The position numbers and the translations under genes were made by a program. 64,000 nucleotides of DNA, from contig NZ_JAANNP010000003.1 of assembly GCF_011250635.1 (NCBI RefSeq), positions 142,121 through 206,120 of the forward strand, in the 5' to 3' direction. The notes under the pieces were generated by a model that had not been told where the DNA came from, did not search any database, and saw nothing but the letters and a program-made list of their open reading frames with translations. Positions 19,166 through 27,716 of the stretch are shown piece after piece (the stretch's first letter is position 1; each line of letters opens with the position of its first letter). Origin of the DNA: Motilibacter deserti (GTDB taxonomy: Bacteria; Actinomycetota; Actinomycetes; Motilibacterales; Motilibacteraceae).

Positions 19166-19375
19166 ATGGCTCGCTGGGCCGCACGGGTGAACCCCCGACG
19201 GCTCCTGTCCGAGGCCCGCACCAGGGCCGGGCGGGCGGGAGACACTGCGCAGGCGGGTCGATGCCATGAGGGGGAACGGATGGAGGACGCAGTGCGTGAC
19301 GCAGTGCTGGATCTGACGACGTCTGAGGAGCCGACCACGAGCGGCGTGGCGAACCCGAAGCGAGTCCGGCTGTAG
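19166..19375 (+). CDS. Small ORF of unknown function behind SigR-like promoter
   Basis: Encodes up to 69 residues, basic in the first half and acidic in the middle. The first ATG (19166) lies about 10 nt from the predicted transcription start and has only a weak AAGAG upstream. An in-frame ATG at 19280 has GGGGGAA 4 nt before it and would give a 31-residue peptide beginning MEDAVRDAVLDL and ending PKRVRL. No family recognised. A strong hairpin follows 29 bp after the stop, so the segment looks like a complete transcription unit. It could instead be a non-coding RNA. Confidence 0.35.
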   Translation: MARWAARVNPRRLLSEARTRAGRAGDTAQAGRCHEGERMEDAVRDAVLDLTTSEEPTTSGVANPKRVRL

Positions 19376-19404
19376 CTGCGGCGCCGCGAGCGGCCGAGAC
19401 GTGA

Positions 19405-19440
19405 CGAGGGGCGGGGCACCGGCAGGTGCCCCGCCCCTCG
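19405..19440. terminator. Terminator hairpin between small ORF and Usp-like gene
   Basis: Perfect 16-bp stem (19405-19420 with 19425-19440), 4-nt loop. It can serve the plus-strand small ORF and the minus-strand Usp-like gene ending at 19469. Confidence 0.8.
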
Positions 19441-19468
19441 CGCTGTCTGCGGAAGCTGCAGCGGAAGG

Positions 19469-19957
19469 TCAGCTCACGACCCGGTCGGTGCCGGCGATGA
19501 CGTGCAGGACGGGCCGCCCGCTGGCCTCGCGCAGCCGGCTCGCCCAGTCACGGCGGACGGCCTCCTCGACGTAGTGCGGCTCCGTCACGACGATGACCTC
19601 GTCAGCGCCCAGGTCGCTCGCCGCGACGGCCGCCTCGTCCACCGGGTCGTCCCCGGTGAGCGCCCCGGCGGCCTCGACCCCGGCGGCCTGCAGCGCCGCG
19701 ACCGAGGCCTCGAGCGCCTGCTGCGCGGTGGCCCGCGCCTCGTCCGGCGCCGGGGCGCCCGGCTCGCGGACGGCCTCGGCCAACCGGCCGAGCGCCACGT
19801 CGTCCAGCGCCTCGACCAGCCGGTTGCGCCGGGTGTCGACCGGCACGAGCACGTGCGCGCGGACGGGCTCGGGGTCGTGCAGGTGCGCCACCCGCTCGAC
19901 GTCGTGGGGGGTCAGGGCGTCCTCGGTCAGCACCAGGATCGTGTACACGTCCCGCAC
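19469..19957 (-). CDS. Universal-stress-protein-like protein
   Basis: 162 residues with an alpha/beta pattern like UspA-type nucleotide-binding folds (YTILVLTEDALT, then a long helical middle, then GADEVIVVTEPHYVEEA and a C-terminal GRPVLHVIAG strand). The canonical ATP-binding G-x2-G-x9-G motif is absent, so it is probably a non-ATP-binding relative. The start is a GTG at 19957, 15 bp after the ligase stop, so it is likely the second gene of a ligase-usp operon. Confidence 0.6.
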   Translation of the reverse strand: MRDVYTILVLTEDALTPHDVERVAHLHDPEPVRAHVLVPVDTRRNRLVEALDDVALGRLAEAVREPGAPAPDEARATAQQALEASVAALQAAGVEAAGALTGDDPVDEAAVAASDLGADEVIVVTEPHYVEEAVRRDWASRLREASGRPVLHVIAGTDRVVS

Positions 19958-19972
19958 GCTAGCGCCCGCCGG

Positions 19973-21037
19973 TCACGCGCCGGAGAGCACCTCGGCCAGG
20001 TCGTACCTCGCCGGCACCTCGAGCTGGGCGTAGGTGCAGCTCTCCGGCTCCCGGTCCGGCCGCCAGCGGCGGAAATGCGCGGTGTGCCGGAACCGCGTCC
20101 CCTCCATCGCGTCGTAGCGCACCTCGCACACCAGCTCCGGGCGCAGCGCGACCCACGACAGGTCCTTGCCGGCGTTCCAGCGGGACTGGGCGCCGGGCAT
20201 CCGGTCGGCCTCGTGCGCGGAGGCCTGCGCCCAGGCGCCCCAGGGATGGGCGGCCAGGTCGTCGGTGCGATAGGGCGCCAGCTCCTCCACGAGCTCGGCC
20301 CGCCGCTTCATCGGGAACGACGCGGCCACGCCGACGTGCTGCAGCGCGCCGTCGGCGTAGAGGCCGAGCAGCAGCGAGCCCACGACGCCGCCGGACTTGT
20401 GCCACCGGAACCCGGCGACCACGCAGTCGGCCGTGCGCTCGTGCTTGATCTTGAGCATCGCGCGGACGTCCTGCTGGTACGTCAGCGTCTCCGCCTTGGC
20501 GACCACCCCGTCCAGCCCGGCCCCCTCGAACTCGCCGAACCACCGGTGCGCGGTGGCGACGTCGCGGGTGACCGCGGTGACGTGGACTGGTGCCGAGACG
20601 CCGGCGAGCGCCTCCTCGAGCCGCGCGCGCCGCTCGGCCAGCGGCCGCTGGGTCAGGTCCTCGTCGCCGAGGGCGAGCAGGTCGAACGCGACGAACGAGG
20701 CCGGCGTCTCCGCAGCCAGCCGGTTGATCCGGGAGGCGGCCGGGTGGATGCGCTGCAGCAGCGCCTCGAAGTCCAGCCGCGGCCCGTTCGGGACGATGAT
20801 CTCGCCGTCGACCACGCACCGCTCGGGCAGGTGCTGCTTGACCGCCTCGACCACCTCGGGGAAGTAGCGGGTCAGCGGCCGCTCGTTGCGTGATCCCAGC
20901 TCGACCTCGTCGCCGTCACGGAAGACGACGCAGCGGAAGCCGTCCCACTTCGGCTCATACAGGAATCCCCCTTCGGGGATCTCCTTGACGGCCTTCGCGA
21001 GCATGGGCGAGACGGGGGGCATGACCGGAAGGTCCAT
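19973..21037 (-). CDS. ligC: ATP-dependent DNA ligase (LigC type)
   Basis: Seals nicks using ATP. 354 residues, a two-domain ligase: adenylation domain with nucleophile Lys30 in EPKWDGFR, VDGEIIVP (motif III region), FVAFDLLAL, GLDGVVAK (motif IV) and ADCVVAGFRWH (motif V), followed by an OB-fold domain. Length fits LigC rather than full LigD. The ATG at 21037 gives the usual N-terminus. It is placed opposite the stand-alone LigD-type polymerase; together they could provide a split version of LigD functions in repair. Confidence 0.88.
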   Translation of the reverse strand: MDLPVMPPVSPMLAKAVKEIPEGGFLYEPKWDGFRCVVFRDGDEVELGSRNERPLTRYFPEVVEAVKQHLPERCVVDGEIIVPNGPRLDFEALLQRIHPAASRINRLAAETPASFVAFDLLALGDEDLTQRPLAERRARLEEALAGVSAPVHVTAVTRDVATAHRWFGEFEGAGLDGVVAKAETLTYQQDVRAMLKIKHERTADCVVAGFRWHKSGGVVGSLLLGLYADGALQHVGVAASFPMKRRAELVEELAPYRTDDLAAHPWGAWAQASAHEADRMPGAQSRWNAGKDLSWVALRPELVCEVRYDAMEGTRFRHTAHFRRWRPDREPESCTYAQLEVPARYDLAEVLSGA

Positions 21038-21055
21038 GCGTGCATCCTGGCACTC

Positions 21056-21460
21056 ATGAGCTCGACGGATGTGCGCAGGCGGGCGCTCGCGGGGCTGCTG
21101 CTCGGTGCCGGGACGACGCACTTCGCGTTCCCGCGCGTCTACGAGGCGGTCGTCCCGCCGGCTCTCGGCAGCAGGCGCGCCTGGGTGTGGGGGAGCGGGT
21201 CAGCCGAGCTCGCCGTCGGCACGGCGCTCCTCGCGCGGCGTCCCGCTCACCGGCGCGCAGCCGCGCTCGCCGCGGCGGGCCTGTTCGTCGCGGTCTATCC
21301 CGCCAACCTCTGGATGACGTACGCCGCGGTGCGCGACCGCCGTTCGCGGGCGTACGTCGTCGCGACCCTCGTCCGGCTGCCGATGCAGGTGCCGCTGGTG
21401 CTGGCGGCGCTGTCGGTGGCGCGGGACGTCAGCCGAGCCGCCCCTTCTCCAGGACGGTGA
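21056..21460 (+). CDS. DoxX-like small membrane protein
   Basis: 134 residues with about four transmembrane segments (near 8-22, 44-62, 68-88 and 105-122), hydrophobic and Arg-flanked, similar to DoxX-like proteins of unknown function. HFAFPRVYEAVVP near residue 22 and YPANLWM near 82 fit this family. Divergent from ligC with 18 bp between starts, so the promoters must overlap. The last 32 bp overlap the 3' end of the convergent secreted protein gene. Confidence 0.7.
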   Translation: MSSTDVRRRALAGLLLGAGTTHFAFPRVYEAVVPPALGSRRAWVWGSGSAELAVGTALLARRPAHRRAAALAAAGLFVAVYPANLWMTYAAVRDRRSRAYVVATLVRLPMQVPLVLAALSVARDVSRAAPSPGR

Positions 21461-22760
21461 CGGCCACCGGCGGGAACCAGGACAGCCGGCGGATGAAGGG
21501 CGTGACGCGGCCCGACGTCGGCGACAGCGCATAGACCGCGGTGCGGGTCGCCCCGCCCGGGCGCGGGACCAGGCCGGTCATGAGGAGCGCGTTCCCGCGC
21601 CGGCCCAGCACCGGGTTGAGGAAGCCGGTGGGCGCCGGCAGCTGCCGGGCCCGCACCACGCGCGCCGCGCGCCCGTCGACCGGCGAGCGGACGAGCACCG
21701 TGCGCGCGGTGCGGTAGTCCTCCCTGTCCTGGGCGAGGAGCCAGACCTCCCGGCCGTCGGAGGAGAAGACCGGCCCGCCGCGCTGCTGCCCTCCCGGGCG
21801 CGCGAGCGGCGTGGCCCGCCCGCTCGCGACGTCGACCAGCACCGACCGCCGCGCGACGAGCGTCGGCTCGTTCCCGGCGTAGTCGTAGTCGTCCACGGCC
21901 GCCGCGACCCGGCGCGAGTCCGGGCTCCAGGCGAAGGACCCGTAGCGGTCTGCCAGCAGGGTGCGGACGGCGCCCGAGCGCAGATCCAGCACCGCCAGGT
22001 CGGTCCGGTTCCAGCGCGGCCCGGGAGCCGCCCGCCCGAGGGCGAACGCCAGCCGGTGGCCGTCGGGGGAGAACTGCAGGTCGGTGGCGGTCGCCCCGCT
22101 GGCGACGGGATAGCTGCGCGTCCTCCCCGACGCGACGGCGAGGACCGTGATCCGGGCCGCGCCGCGCGACGCTGTGCCGAAGCCGACGTGGCGCCCGTCC
22201 GGGGCGAGGACCAGAGGAGCTCCGAGCCCGCTGCTGGGGAAGGTCTCGCGCCGGGTGAGGGACGACGGGAGCCGGAGCCACTCGCGGCCGCCGTCGGCGT
22301 CGAGCGCGACGCGGTCGTAGTAGCCGTCCAGGACCCGCACCGGGCGCCGCGGACCGGCGGGCGGTGCGGAGATCCGCTCGCCGGTGAGGGGGTCCTCTAC
22401 CACCGAGCGGCTCCAGTCGAGGACCTCCCGCACGGTGAACACCCGCTGCACGGCTGCGTCCGCGAGCCGGCGCAGGCCCGCTGAGTCCTGGGGCACGGCG
22501 GGCACCGATCGCGGGACGATCCCATAGCCAGCGGTCGCCGCGGCGCGGCCGGCCGGCGCATCGGCCAGGAGCGGCACGGTCGTCGGGTCCGCCGGCGCCG
22601 GTGGCACGGTCCGCGGCAGCAGCCCGGGGCCCGGGGCGACGGCGGCCACGACGGGAGGCACCGCGCCGGCTCCGGGCGCCGCGTACGCGGGCGGAAGGGC
22701 TGCAAGCGTCGCGGCGAGCGGCAGCAGGGCGAGGACTCGCAGCGGGCGCGCAGGTGCCAT
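21429..22760 (-). CDS. Secreted beta-propeller-like (TolB/WD40-type) protein
   Basis: 443 residues with an N-terminal signal peptide (about 1-27, LAALPPAYA-AP). Repeated blades of the TolB/PD40 type follow: LVLAPDGRHVGFGTAS, LQFSPDGHRLAFALG, FAWSPDSRRVAAAVD and PVFSSDGREVWLLAQ. These give a propeller-like fold; ligand unknown. A Pro/Ala-rich linker occupies about 30-90. The ATG at 22760 starts the signal sequence. It follows the RibD-like reductase gene on the same strand by 31 bp, so they may be co-transcribed. Confidence 0.75.
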   Translation of the reverse strand: MAPARPLRVLALLPLAATLAALPPAYAAPGAGAVPPVVAAVAPGPGLLPRTVPPAPADPTTVPLLADAPAGRAAATAGYGIVPRSVPAVPQDSAGLRRLADAAVQRVFTVREVLDWSRSVVEDPLTGERISAPPAGPRRPVRVLDGYYDRVALDADGGREWLRLPSSLTRRETFPSSGLGAPLVLAPDGRHVGFGTASRGAARITVLAVASGRTRSYPVASGATATDLQFSPDGHRLAFALGRAAPGPRWNRTDLAVLDLRSGAVRTLLADRYGSFAWSPDSRRVAAAVDDYDYAGNEPTLVARRSVLVDVASGRATPLARPGGQQRGGPVFSSDGREVWLLAQDREDYRTARTVLVRSPVDGRAARVVRARQLPAPTGFLNPVLGRRGNALLMTGLVPRPGGATRTAVYALSPTSGRVTPFIRRLSWFPPVAVTVLEKGRLG

Positions 22761-22791
22761 GACGTTCCCCCGTCGGTCGTCGAGCAGGCGA

Positions 22792-23550
22792 TCACCCTGC
22801 CACGGGCGACGCCTCCCCGGCAGCCGATCGGTAGCGCAGGAACAGCTCGCCGTCCTCCTCGAGCAGGGACGCAAGCGAGAGGCGCGCCGGCGGCTCGAGC
22901 CCCGGGCCGACGAGCAGGCGGCCCGCGCCGCCCCCGCGCAGCTGCGGCGACACGGTGAGGCAGAGCTCGTCCAGCAGGCCGGCGGCCGCCACGTCGCGCA
23001 GCAGCGACGGCCCACCCTCGCAGAGGACGGAGGCGAAGCCGCGCCGCCGGAGCGCGTTCACCGCGGCCGGTACGTCCACGGTCTGCTCGCCCACGACGTC
23101 CACGTCGGCGACCCGGCGGGCGGCGGCGATGCGGTCGGCGCCTGCTGCCGCGCAGGTCAGCACGACCGTGCGCGCGGGGCCGGCGAACAGGGCCGACGTG
23201 AGGTCGAGGTCGAGCGCGCGGGTGACCACCGCGATCGCGGCGGTGGGCGGGCGGCCGGCGGCCACCCTGCGCTCGGGGTAGGTCTCGTGCGGCTGAACGG
23301 CGGCGTACCCCTCGGCGCGGGCCGTCCCGGCGCCGACCAGCACCACGTCGGCGAGCGCGCGCAGGACCCGGAAGACGCGCTTGTCGGCGGGGCCCGACAG
23401 GCCGCCGGACCGGCCGTCGGTGCTGGCAGCCCCGTCGAGAGAGGCGACCATGTTGGCGCGCAGCCAGGGGCCGTCAGGGCAGGCGTAGGCCGCGAAGAGC
23501 GCGTCGATGTCGAGGCCCTCGACGGCCGGGACCGGGAGCAGGCGCCGCAC
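22792..23550 (-). CDS. Pyrimidine/dihydrofolate-reductase-like (RibD C-terminal) protein
   Basis: 252 residues of the RibD C-terminal/bacterial DHFR-like fold. NADPH-type reductases of this group act on riboflavin or folate-like substrates. The motifs MVASLDGAAS (substrate loop), VLVGAGTARAEGY and VLCEGGPSLLRDVAAAGLLDE are present. No deaminase domain is fused. GTG start at 23550, where family similarity begins. It is divergent from zapE with 71 bp between. No other riboflavin gene is nearby, so the substrate is uncertain. Confidence 0.8.
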   Translation of the reverse strand: MRRLLPVPAVEGLDIDALFAAYACPDGPWLRANMVASLDGAASTDGRSGGLSGPADKRVFRVLRALADVVLVGAGTARAEGYAAVQPHETYPERRVAAGRPPTAAIAVVTRALDLDLTSALFAGPARTVVLTCAAAGADRIAAARRVADVDVVGEQTVDVPAAVNALRRRGFASVLCEGGPSLLRDVAAAGLLDELCLTVSPQLRGGGAGRLLVGPGLEPPARLSLASLLEEDGELFLRYRSAAGEASPVAG

Positions 23551-23621
23551 GCCGGGATCCTCGCACGGGGGCGCGCGCCCGGCGGCACGCGGAGCTGGGG
23601 CCGGACATAGAGTTCGGGCCC

Positions 23622-24662
23622 GTGACCGCCGCTGCGCCCGACGCCGTGCCTGCCGCGCAGCCGTCCCGGCTGGTCGACCGGGAGCCACGCGTGCCCGCCG
23701 ACCGGCTCGTGGCCGAGCTGGTCCCGCCGCCGCACTTCGACGGCGTGCGCTTCGAGACGTACGTCCCGGACCCCGCCCAGCCGTCGCAGTCCGCGGCCGT
23801 CGCCGCGCTGCGGTCGTTCGGCGCCACGCTCGCGGCCCCGCCCCCGCGCCGCGGGCTCTTCCGCCGCTCCGCGCCGCCGGAGGGGAGGCCCGGGGTCTAC
23901 CTCGACGGCGGCTTCGGGGTCGGCAAGACCCACCTGCTGGCCTCGCTCTGGCACGCGTCGCCGGGGCCGAAGGCGTTCGGCACCTTCGTCGAGGTGACCA
24001 ACCTCGTGGGCGCCCTGGGCTTCGGCGCCACCGTCGAGGCGCTCGGCGGGCACAAGCTGCTCTGCATCGACGAGTTCGAGCTCGACGACCCCGGCGACAC
24101 CGTGCTGGTGTCGACGCTGCTCGGGCGCCTCGTCGACTCGGGCGTGCGCCTCGCCGCGACGAGCAACACCCTGCCCGGGGCGTTGGGCGAAGGCCGCTTC
24201 GCCGCACAGGACTTCCTGCGTGAGATCCAGGGCCTCTCGGCGCGCTTCGACGTGGTGCGCGTCGACGGGGAGGACTACCGCCACCGCGGGCTTCCCGCCG
24301 CTCCCGAGCCCGGCGACGACGAGGACGTGGCCCGGCGTGCGGCGACGACGCCGGGGGCGACGCTGGACCGCTTCGACGAGCTGCTCGCTCATCTCGGGCG
24401 GGTTCATCCGAGCCGCTACGGCGCCATGCTGGACGGCGTGGCCGCCGTGCACCTGCTCGGCGTGCAGCCGGTGTCGGACCAGAGCGCCGCCCTGCGGCTG
24501 GTCGCGCTGGTGGACCGGATGTACGACCGCGACGTCCGCGTGGTCACGAGCGGAGTCCCGCTCGACCGGCTCTTCCCCGACGAGCTGCTGCGCGGCGGCT
24601 ACCGCAAGAAGTACCTGCGCGCGGTCAGCCGCATCGTCGCGCTCTCCCGCGTCGCCGGCTGA
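23622..24662 (+). CDS. zapE: ZapE/AFG1-type ATPase
   Basis: 346 residues. Walker A GGFGVGKTH at 96-104 and Walker B LLCIDEFEL at 146-154, then SNTLPG and the arginine-rich C-terminal region typical of AFG1/ZapE ATPases. ZapE in E. coli associates with division; AFG1 helps turn over membrane proteins. The role in actinobacteria is unproven. The GTG start at 23622 is the first in the frame with similarity. The last 8 bp separate it from the convergent YciI gene. Confidence 0.88.
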   Translation: MTAAAPDAVPAAQPSRLVDREPRVPADRLVAELVPPPHFDGVRFETYVPDPAQPSQSAAVAALRSFGATLAAPPPRRGLFRRSAPPEGRPGVYLDGGFGVGKTHLLASLWHASPGPKAFGTFVEVTNLVGALGFGATVEALGGHKLLCIDEFELDDPGDTVLVSTLLGRLVDSGVRLAATSNTLPGALGEGRFAAQDFLREIQGLSARFDVVRVDGEDYRHRGLPAAPEPGDDEDVARRAATTPGATLDRFDELLAHLGRVHPSRYGAMLDGVAAVHLLGVQPVSDQSAALRLVALVDRMYDRDVRVVTSGVPLDRLFPDELLRGGYRKKYLRAVSRIVALSRVAG

Positions 24663-24670
24663 CCCGGCGC

Positions 24671-24955
24671 CTACTGCGGAAGAGCGCTTCCCACGACTGT
24701 CGTCCAGGGGCGGATCGACCACTCGAGGACGAGCCCCTCGCGGACGTACGGGTCCTGCTCCACGAACGCCTCGACGACTGCCCGGTCCTCGACGTCCCAC
24801 ACGAGCAGCGCCCGGTCCGCCGGCTCGGACAGCGCCCCGCCGAGCACCAGCTCGCCGCGGTCAGCGGCGGCGCGGGCGAGGCCGAGGTGCTCGTCGCGGA
24901 GCGGCGCGCGGCGCTCGACGTAGTCCACGACGAGGGCGTACTCCAGAAGCAGCAT
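24671..24955 (-). CDS. YciI-like small protein
   Basis: 94 residues, YCII ferredoxin-like fold. It opens with a beta strand LLEYALVVDYVERR, has a central LVLGGALSEPADRALLVW and ends with LEWSIRPWTTV, all typical of this family. Function is poorly defined; some relatives act as dehydrochlorinase-like enzymes or fused accessory domains. The ATG at 24955 lies 12 bp from the end of the upstream GlsB-like gene, so the two form an operon. Confidence 0.8.
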   Translation of the reverse strand: MLLLEYALVVDYVERRAPLRDEHLGLARAAADRGELVLGGALSEPADRALLVWDVEDRAVVEAFVEQDPYVREGLVLEWSIRPWTTVVGSALPQ

Positions 24956-24967
24956 TCGTGAACTCTA

Positions 24968-25228
24968 CTACCAGCGGTTGCGACGGGAGCGCTCGAGCGC
25001 GCTCACCAGCGAGACGAGGACGGCGGCGACGACAACCTGGATCGCGAACGTGGCGATGCCGCCGGCGTCGATCGAGTTGCCGATCGAGAGCCCGGCGACC
25101 GCGCCGACGATGCCGATGAGGATGGTGAAGAGGCAGCCGATGGGGTTGCCACCGGGGGCGATGAGCCGGCCGAGCAGCCCGATGAGGATGCCCGACCCGA
25201 GCGCGCCGAGCAGGCTCGAGGTGTCCAC
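24968..25228 (-). CDS. GlsB/YeaQ/YmgE-type membrane protein
   Basis: 86 residues with three hydrophobic segments. The family-typical GSGILIGLLGRLIAPGGNPI near residues 11-30 is followed by a second helix (LFTILIGIVGAVAGLSIG) and a third. Members are stress-induced small membrane proteins of unknown function. GTG start at 25228. Divergent from the methyltransferase gene with about 30 bp between, so their promoters overlap. Confidence 0.85.
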   Translation of the reverse strand: MDTSSLLGALGSGILIGLLGRLIAPGGNPIGCLFTILIGIVGAVAGLSIGNSIDAGGIATFAIQVVVAAVLVSLVSALERSRRNRW

Positions 25229-25260
25229 GATTCCAGCGTATGCGGCGGCAGGATGGGTGG

Positions 25261-25959
25261 GTGAGCCGTCTCGCGTGGGACCACAACGAGTACTACCACC
25301 GGCTGCTGCTGCGCCAGCTGCCCGCCCGGCCGCAGCGCGTTCTGGACGTCGGCTGCGGCGCGGGCCTCCTCGCGGGCAAGCTGGCCGCCCGCGCCGACCG
25401 CGTGGACGCCGTCGACCGGGATGCAGGCATGGTGGCGGCGGCCGCCCGGGCCGTGCCCGCCAACGTGTCCTGCCGCTGCGCGGACTTCCTGCTCGACGAC
25501 GTGCCGATCGGGGCGTACGACGCTGTGGTGTCGGTGAGCGCCCTGCACCACATGCCGCTCGAGCCGGCGCTGTCCCGCATGGCGGAGGCCCTGCGCCCCG
25601 GCGGCGTGCTGGCGGCCGTGGCGCTGCCCAGGGTCGACCTGCCGCGCGAGCTGCCCGTCGAGCTCGCCGCCGCGGTGGCCCAGCGCGGGCTCGCCGTGAC
25701 GTTCGGCATCGGCCGCGCGGTGCACGGTGGTGGCTGCCACGCCCATGAGCCCGACTCCGACGCCATGCCGATGGTCGACCCGGTCCTGACCACCGACGAG
25801 GTGCGCCGGCAGGCGCAGGCCGTCCTGCCGGGAGCGCAGGTGCGCAGGCTGCTGTTCTGGCGCTACCTGCTGCGCTGGCGCAAGCCGCTCGGCGACGGTC
25901 AGGCCAGCTCCACGACCGCGACCGAGTCGGCCGGCACCTCCAGCACCTCGCCGTCGTAG
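25261..25959 (+). CDS. SAM-dependent methyltransferase
   Basis: 232 residues of class I methyltransferase fold. Motif I VLDVGCGAGLLAGKLA, VDAVDRDAGMV (motif II) and YDAVVSVSALHHM (motif IV) are clear. SRLAWDHNEYYHRLLL at the N-terminus resembles small-molecule methyltransferases. The substrate cannot be told. Start is ambiguous: GTG 25261 (CAGGA upstream) or ATG 25240 (no ribosome-binding site). The last 61 bp overlap the 3' end of the convergent treZ gene. Confidence 0.8.
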   Translation: MSRLAWDHNEYYHRLLLRQLPARPQRVLDVGCGAGLLAGKLAARADRVDAVDRDAGMVAAAARAVPANVSCRCADFLLDDVPIGAYDAVVSVSALHHMPLEPALSRMAEALRPGGVLAAVALPRVDLPRELPVELAAAVAQRGLAVTFGIGRAVHGGGCHAHEPDSDAMPMVDPVLTTDEVRRQAQAVLPGAQVRRLLFWRYLLRWRKPLGDGQASSTTATESAGTSSTSPS

Positions 25960-27638
25960 GAGACGCCGCCGCTCTCCAGCAGCACCTGCACCTGCTGGTC
26001 CTCCGAAAGCACGACGGACGCTGCCTCCTCGGCGAGGTTGACCACGACCCGGATCGGCCCGCGGTGCACGACCAGCAGGCCGCCCTCGTCGTCGAGCTCG
26101 ACCGCGACCTCGTCCAGCCTCGGGTCGGTGAGCTCCGGGCGGGAGCGGCGCAGCGCGATGAGGGCGGAGTACCACGCCAGCAGGCCCCGCTCGTCGCGCT
26201 GGCGCTCGTCCCAGTCGAGCACGGAGCGGTCGCGCGTCGCGGCGTCCTGCGGGTCGGGCACGTCCTCCTCGGCCCAGCCGTGGGACGCGAACTCGCGGCG
26301 CCGGCCCTGGCGTACGGCCTCGGCGAGCTCGGGCTCCTGGTGGTCCGTGAAGTACTGCCACGGCGTGGCGGCGGCGTACTCCTCGCCCATGAACAGCATC
26401 GGGGTGAACGGCCCGGTCAGCACCAGCGCCGCTGCGATCTTGAGCCGCCCGTCGGTGAGCGTGGCCGCGAGCCGGTCGCCGGTGGCGCGGTTGCCGACCT
26501 GGTCGTGGGTCTGGGTGTACGCGACGAAGCGGTACGCCGGGATCCGTGGGTCGACGGGGGCCCCGTGCGTGCGGCCGCGGAAGGAGGACCAGGTGCCGGC
26601 GTGGAAGAACGCACCGGTGAACGTGGCGGCCAACGCCTCCGTCGGGTCCTCGGCGAAGTCGGCGTAGTAGCCCTGCGACTCGCCGGTGAGCAGCCCGTGC
26701 AGCGCGTGGTGCACGTCGTCGTCCCACTGCGCGGTCAGGCCGTAGCCGTTCGCCTCGCGGGCGGTCACGAACGACGCGTCGTTGCGGTCGCTCTCGGCGA
26801 TGAGCGAGAGCGGGCGGCGCAGCGCCGTCGAGAGCCGGTCCACCTCGTCGGCCAGCTCGGCCAGGACGTGGGTCGCGCGCTCGTCGACCAGCGCGTGCAC
26901 GGCGTCCAGGCGCAGCCCGTCCACGTGGAAGTCGCGCAGCCACGTCGTGGCGTTGTCGATGAGAAAGCGCCGGACCTCGTCGGACCCCTCGTCGTCGAGG
27001 TTGACCGCGTCGCCCCACGGGGTCGAGTGGCGGCCGGTGAAGTACGGCCCGAAGCGGCTGAGGTAGTTGCCGCTCGGCCCGAGGTGGTTGTAGACGACGT
27101 CCAGCACCACGCCCAGCCCGCGCGCGTGCGCCGCGTCGACGAAGCGCTTGAAGCCGTCGGGCCCGCCGTAGGGCTCGTGGGCCGCGTAGAGGTGGACGCC
27201 GTCGTACCCCCAGCCGTGCCGCCCGGGGAACGACGCGATCGGCATGACCTCGACGAGGTCGATCCCGAGCTCGGCCAGCTCGTCGAGACGCCCGATCGCG
27301 GCGTCGAACGTGCCCTCGGCCGTGAAGGTCCCGACGTGCAGCTCGTAGACCACCGACCCCGCGAGCTGCCGGCCCGTCCACCCGGTGTCGGTCCAGCCGA
27401 AGCGGTCGTGCTCGTAGACCCGGCTGGGGCCGTGCACGCCCTCGGGCTGCCAGAGCGAGCGCGGGTCGGGCGTCGGCCCCTCGCCGTCGACGACGTAGCC
27501 GTAGTCGGTCCCGTGCCCGGCGTCCGGCACCTCGAGCGTCCACCACCCGCCCTCGCCGGAGGTCATCGGGCTGCGCTGCCCGGACAGGTCGAGCTCGACG
27601 TCGTTGGCCTTGGGCGCCCATACGCGGAAGGTCGTCAC
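25899..27638 (-). CDS. treZ: Malto-oligosyltrehalose trehalohydrolase
   Basis: Releases free trehalose from maltooligosyl-trehalose, the last step of the TreX/TreY/TreZ route. 579 residues: an N-terminal CBM48-like domain (RVWAPKANDVELDL), a GH13 barrel with VYELHVGTFTAEGTFDAAI, GWGYDGVHLYA, VVLDVVYNHLGPSGNYL, the nucleophile region FHVDGLRLDAVHAL and the acid region LIAESDRND, and a C-terminal beta domain. GTG start at 27638 next to a divergent ppk2. The usual partners treY and glgX lie 2.7 kb upstream on the same strand. Confidence 0.94.
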   Translation of the reverse strand: MTTFRVWAPKANDVELDLSGQRSPMTSGEGGWWTLEVPDAGHGTDYGYVVDGEGPTPDPRSLWQPEGVHGPSRVYEHDRFGWTDTGWTGRQLAGSVVYELHVGTFTAEGTFDAAIGRLDELAELGIDLVEVMPIASFPGRHGWGYDGVHLYAAHEPYGGPDGFKRFVDAAHARGLGVVLDVVYNHLGPSGNYLSRFGPYFTGRHSTPWGDAVNLDDEGSDEVRRFLIDNATTWLRDFHVDGLRLDAVHALVDERATHVLAELADEVDRLSTALRRPLSLIAESDRNDASFVTAREANGYGLTAQWDDDVHHALHGLLTGESQGYYADFAEDPTEALAATFTGAFFHAGTWSSFRGRTHGAPVDPRIPAYRFVAYTQTHDQVGNRATGDRLAATLTDGRLKIAAALVLTGPFTPMLFMGEEYAAATPWQYFTDHQEPELAEAVRQGRRREFASHGWAEEDVPDPQDAATRDRSVLDWDERQRDERGLLAWYSALIALRRSRPELTDPRLDEVAVELDDEGGLLVVHRGPIRVVVNLAEEAASVVLSEDQQVQVLLESGGVSYDGEVLEVPADSVAVVELA

Positions 27639-27716
27639 GGCGCACTCTCTGCCCCGCGGCGGCCCCGGCCACTCCACCAGGTTTGAGAGCCGGGGGAGCC
27701 CCGACATGATCCCGTC

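Noticed and set aside
19160-19300. Possible c-di-AMP (ydaO-type) riboswitch
   Set aside because: The GGGTGAACC-like stretch lacks the other conserved blocks and there is no cell-wall hydrolase gene downstream.
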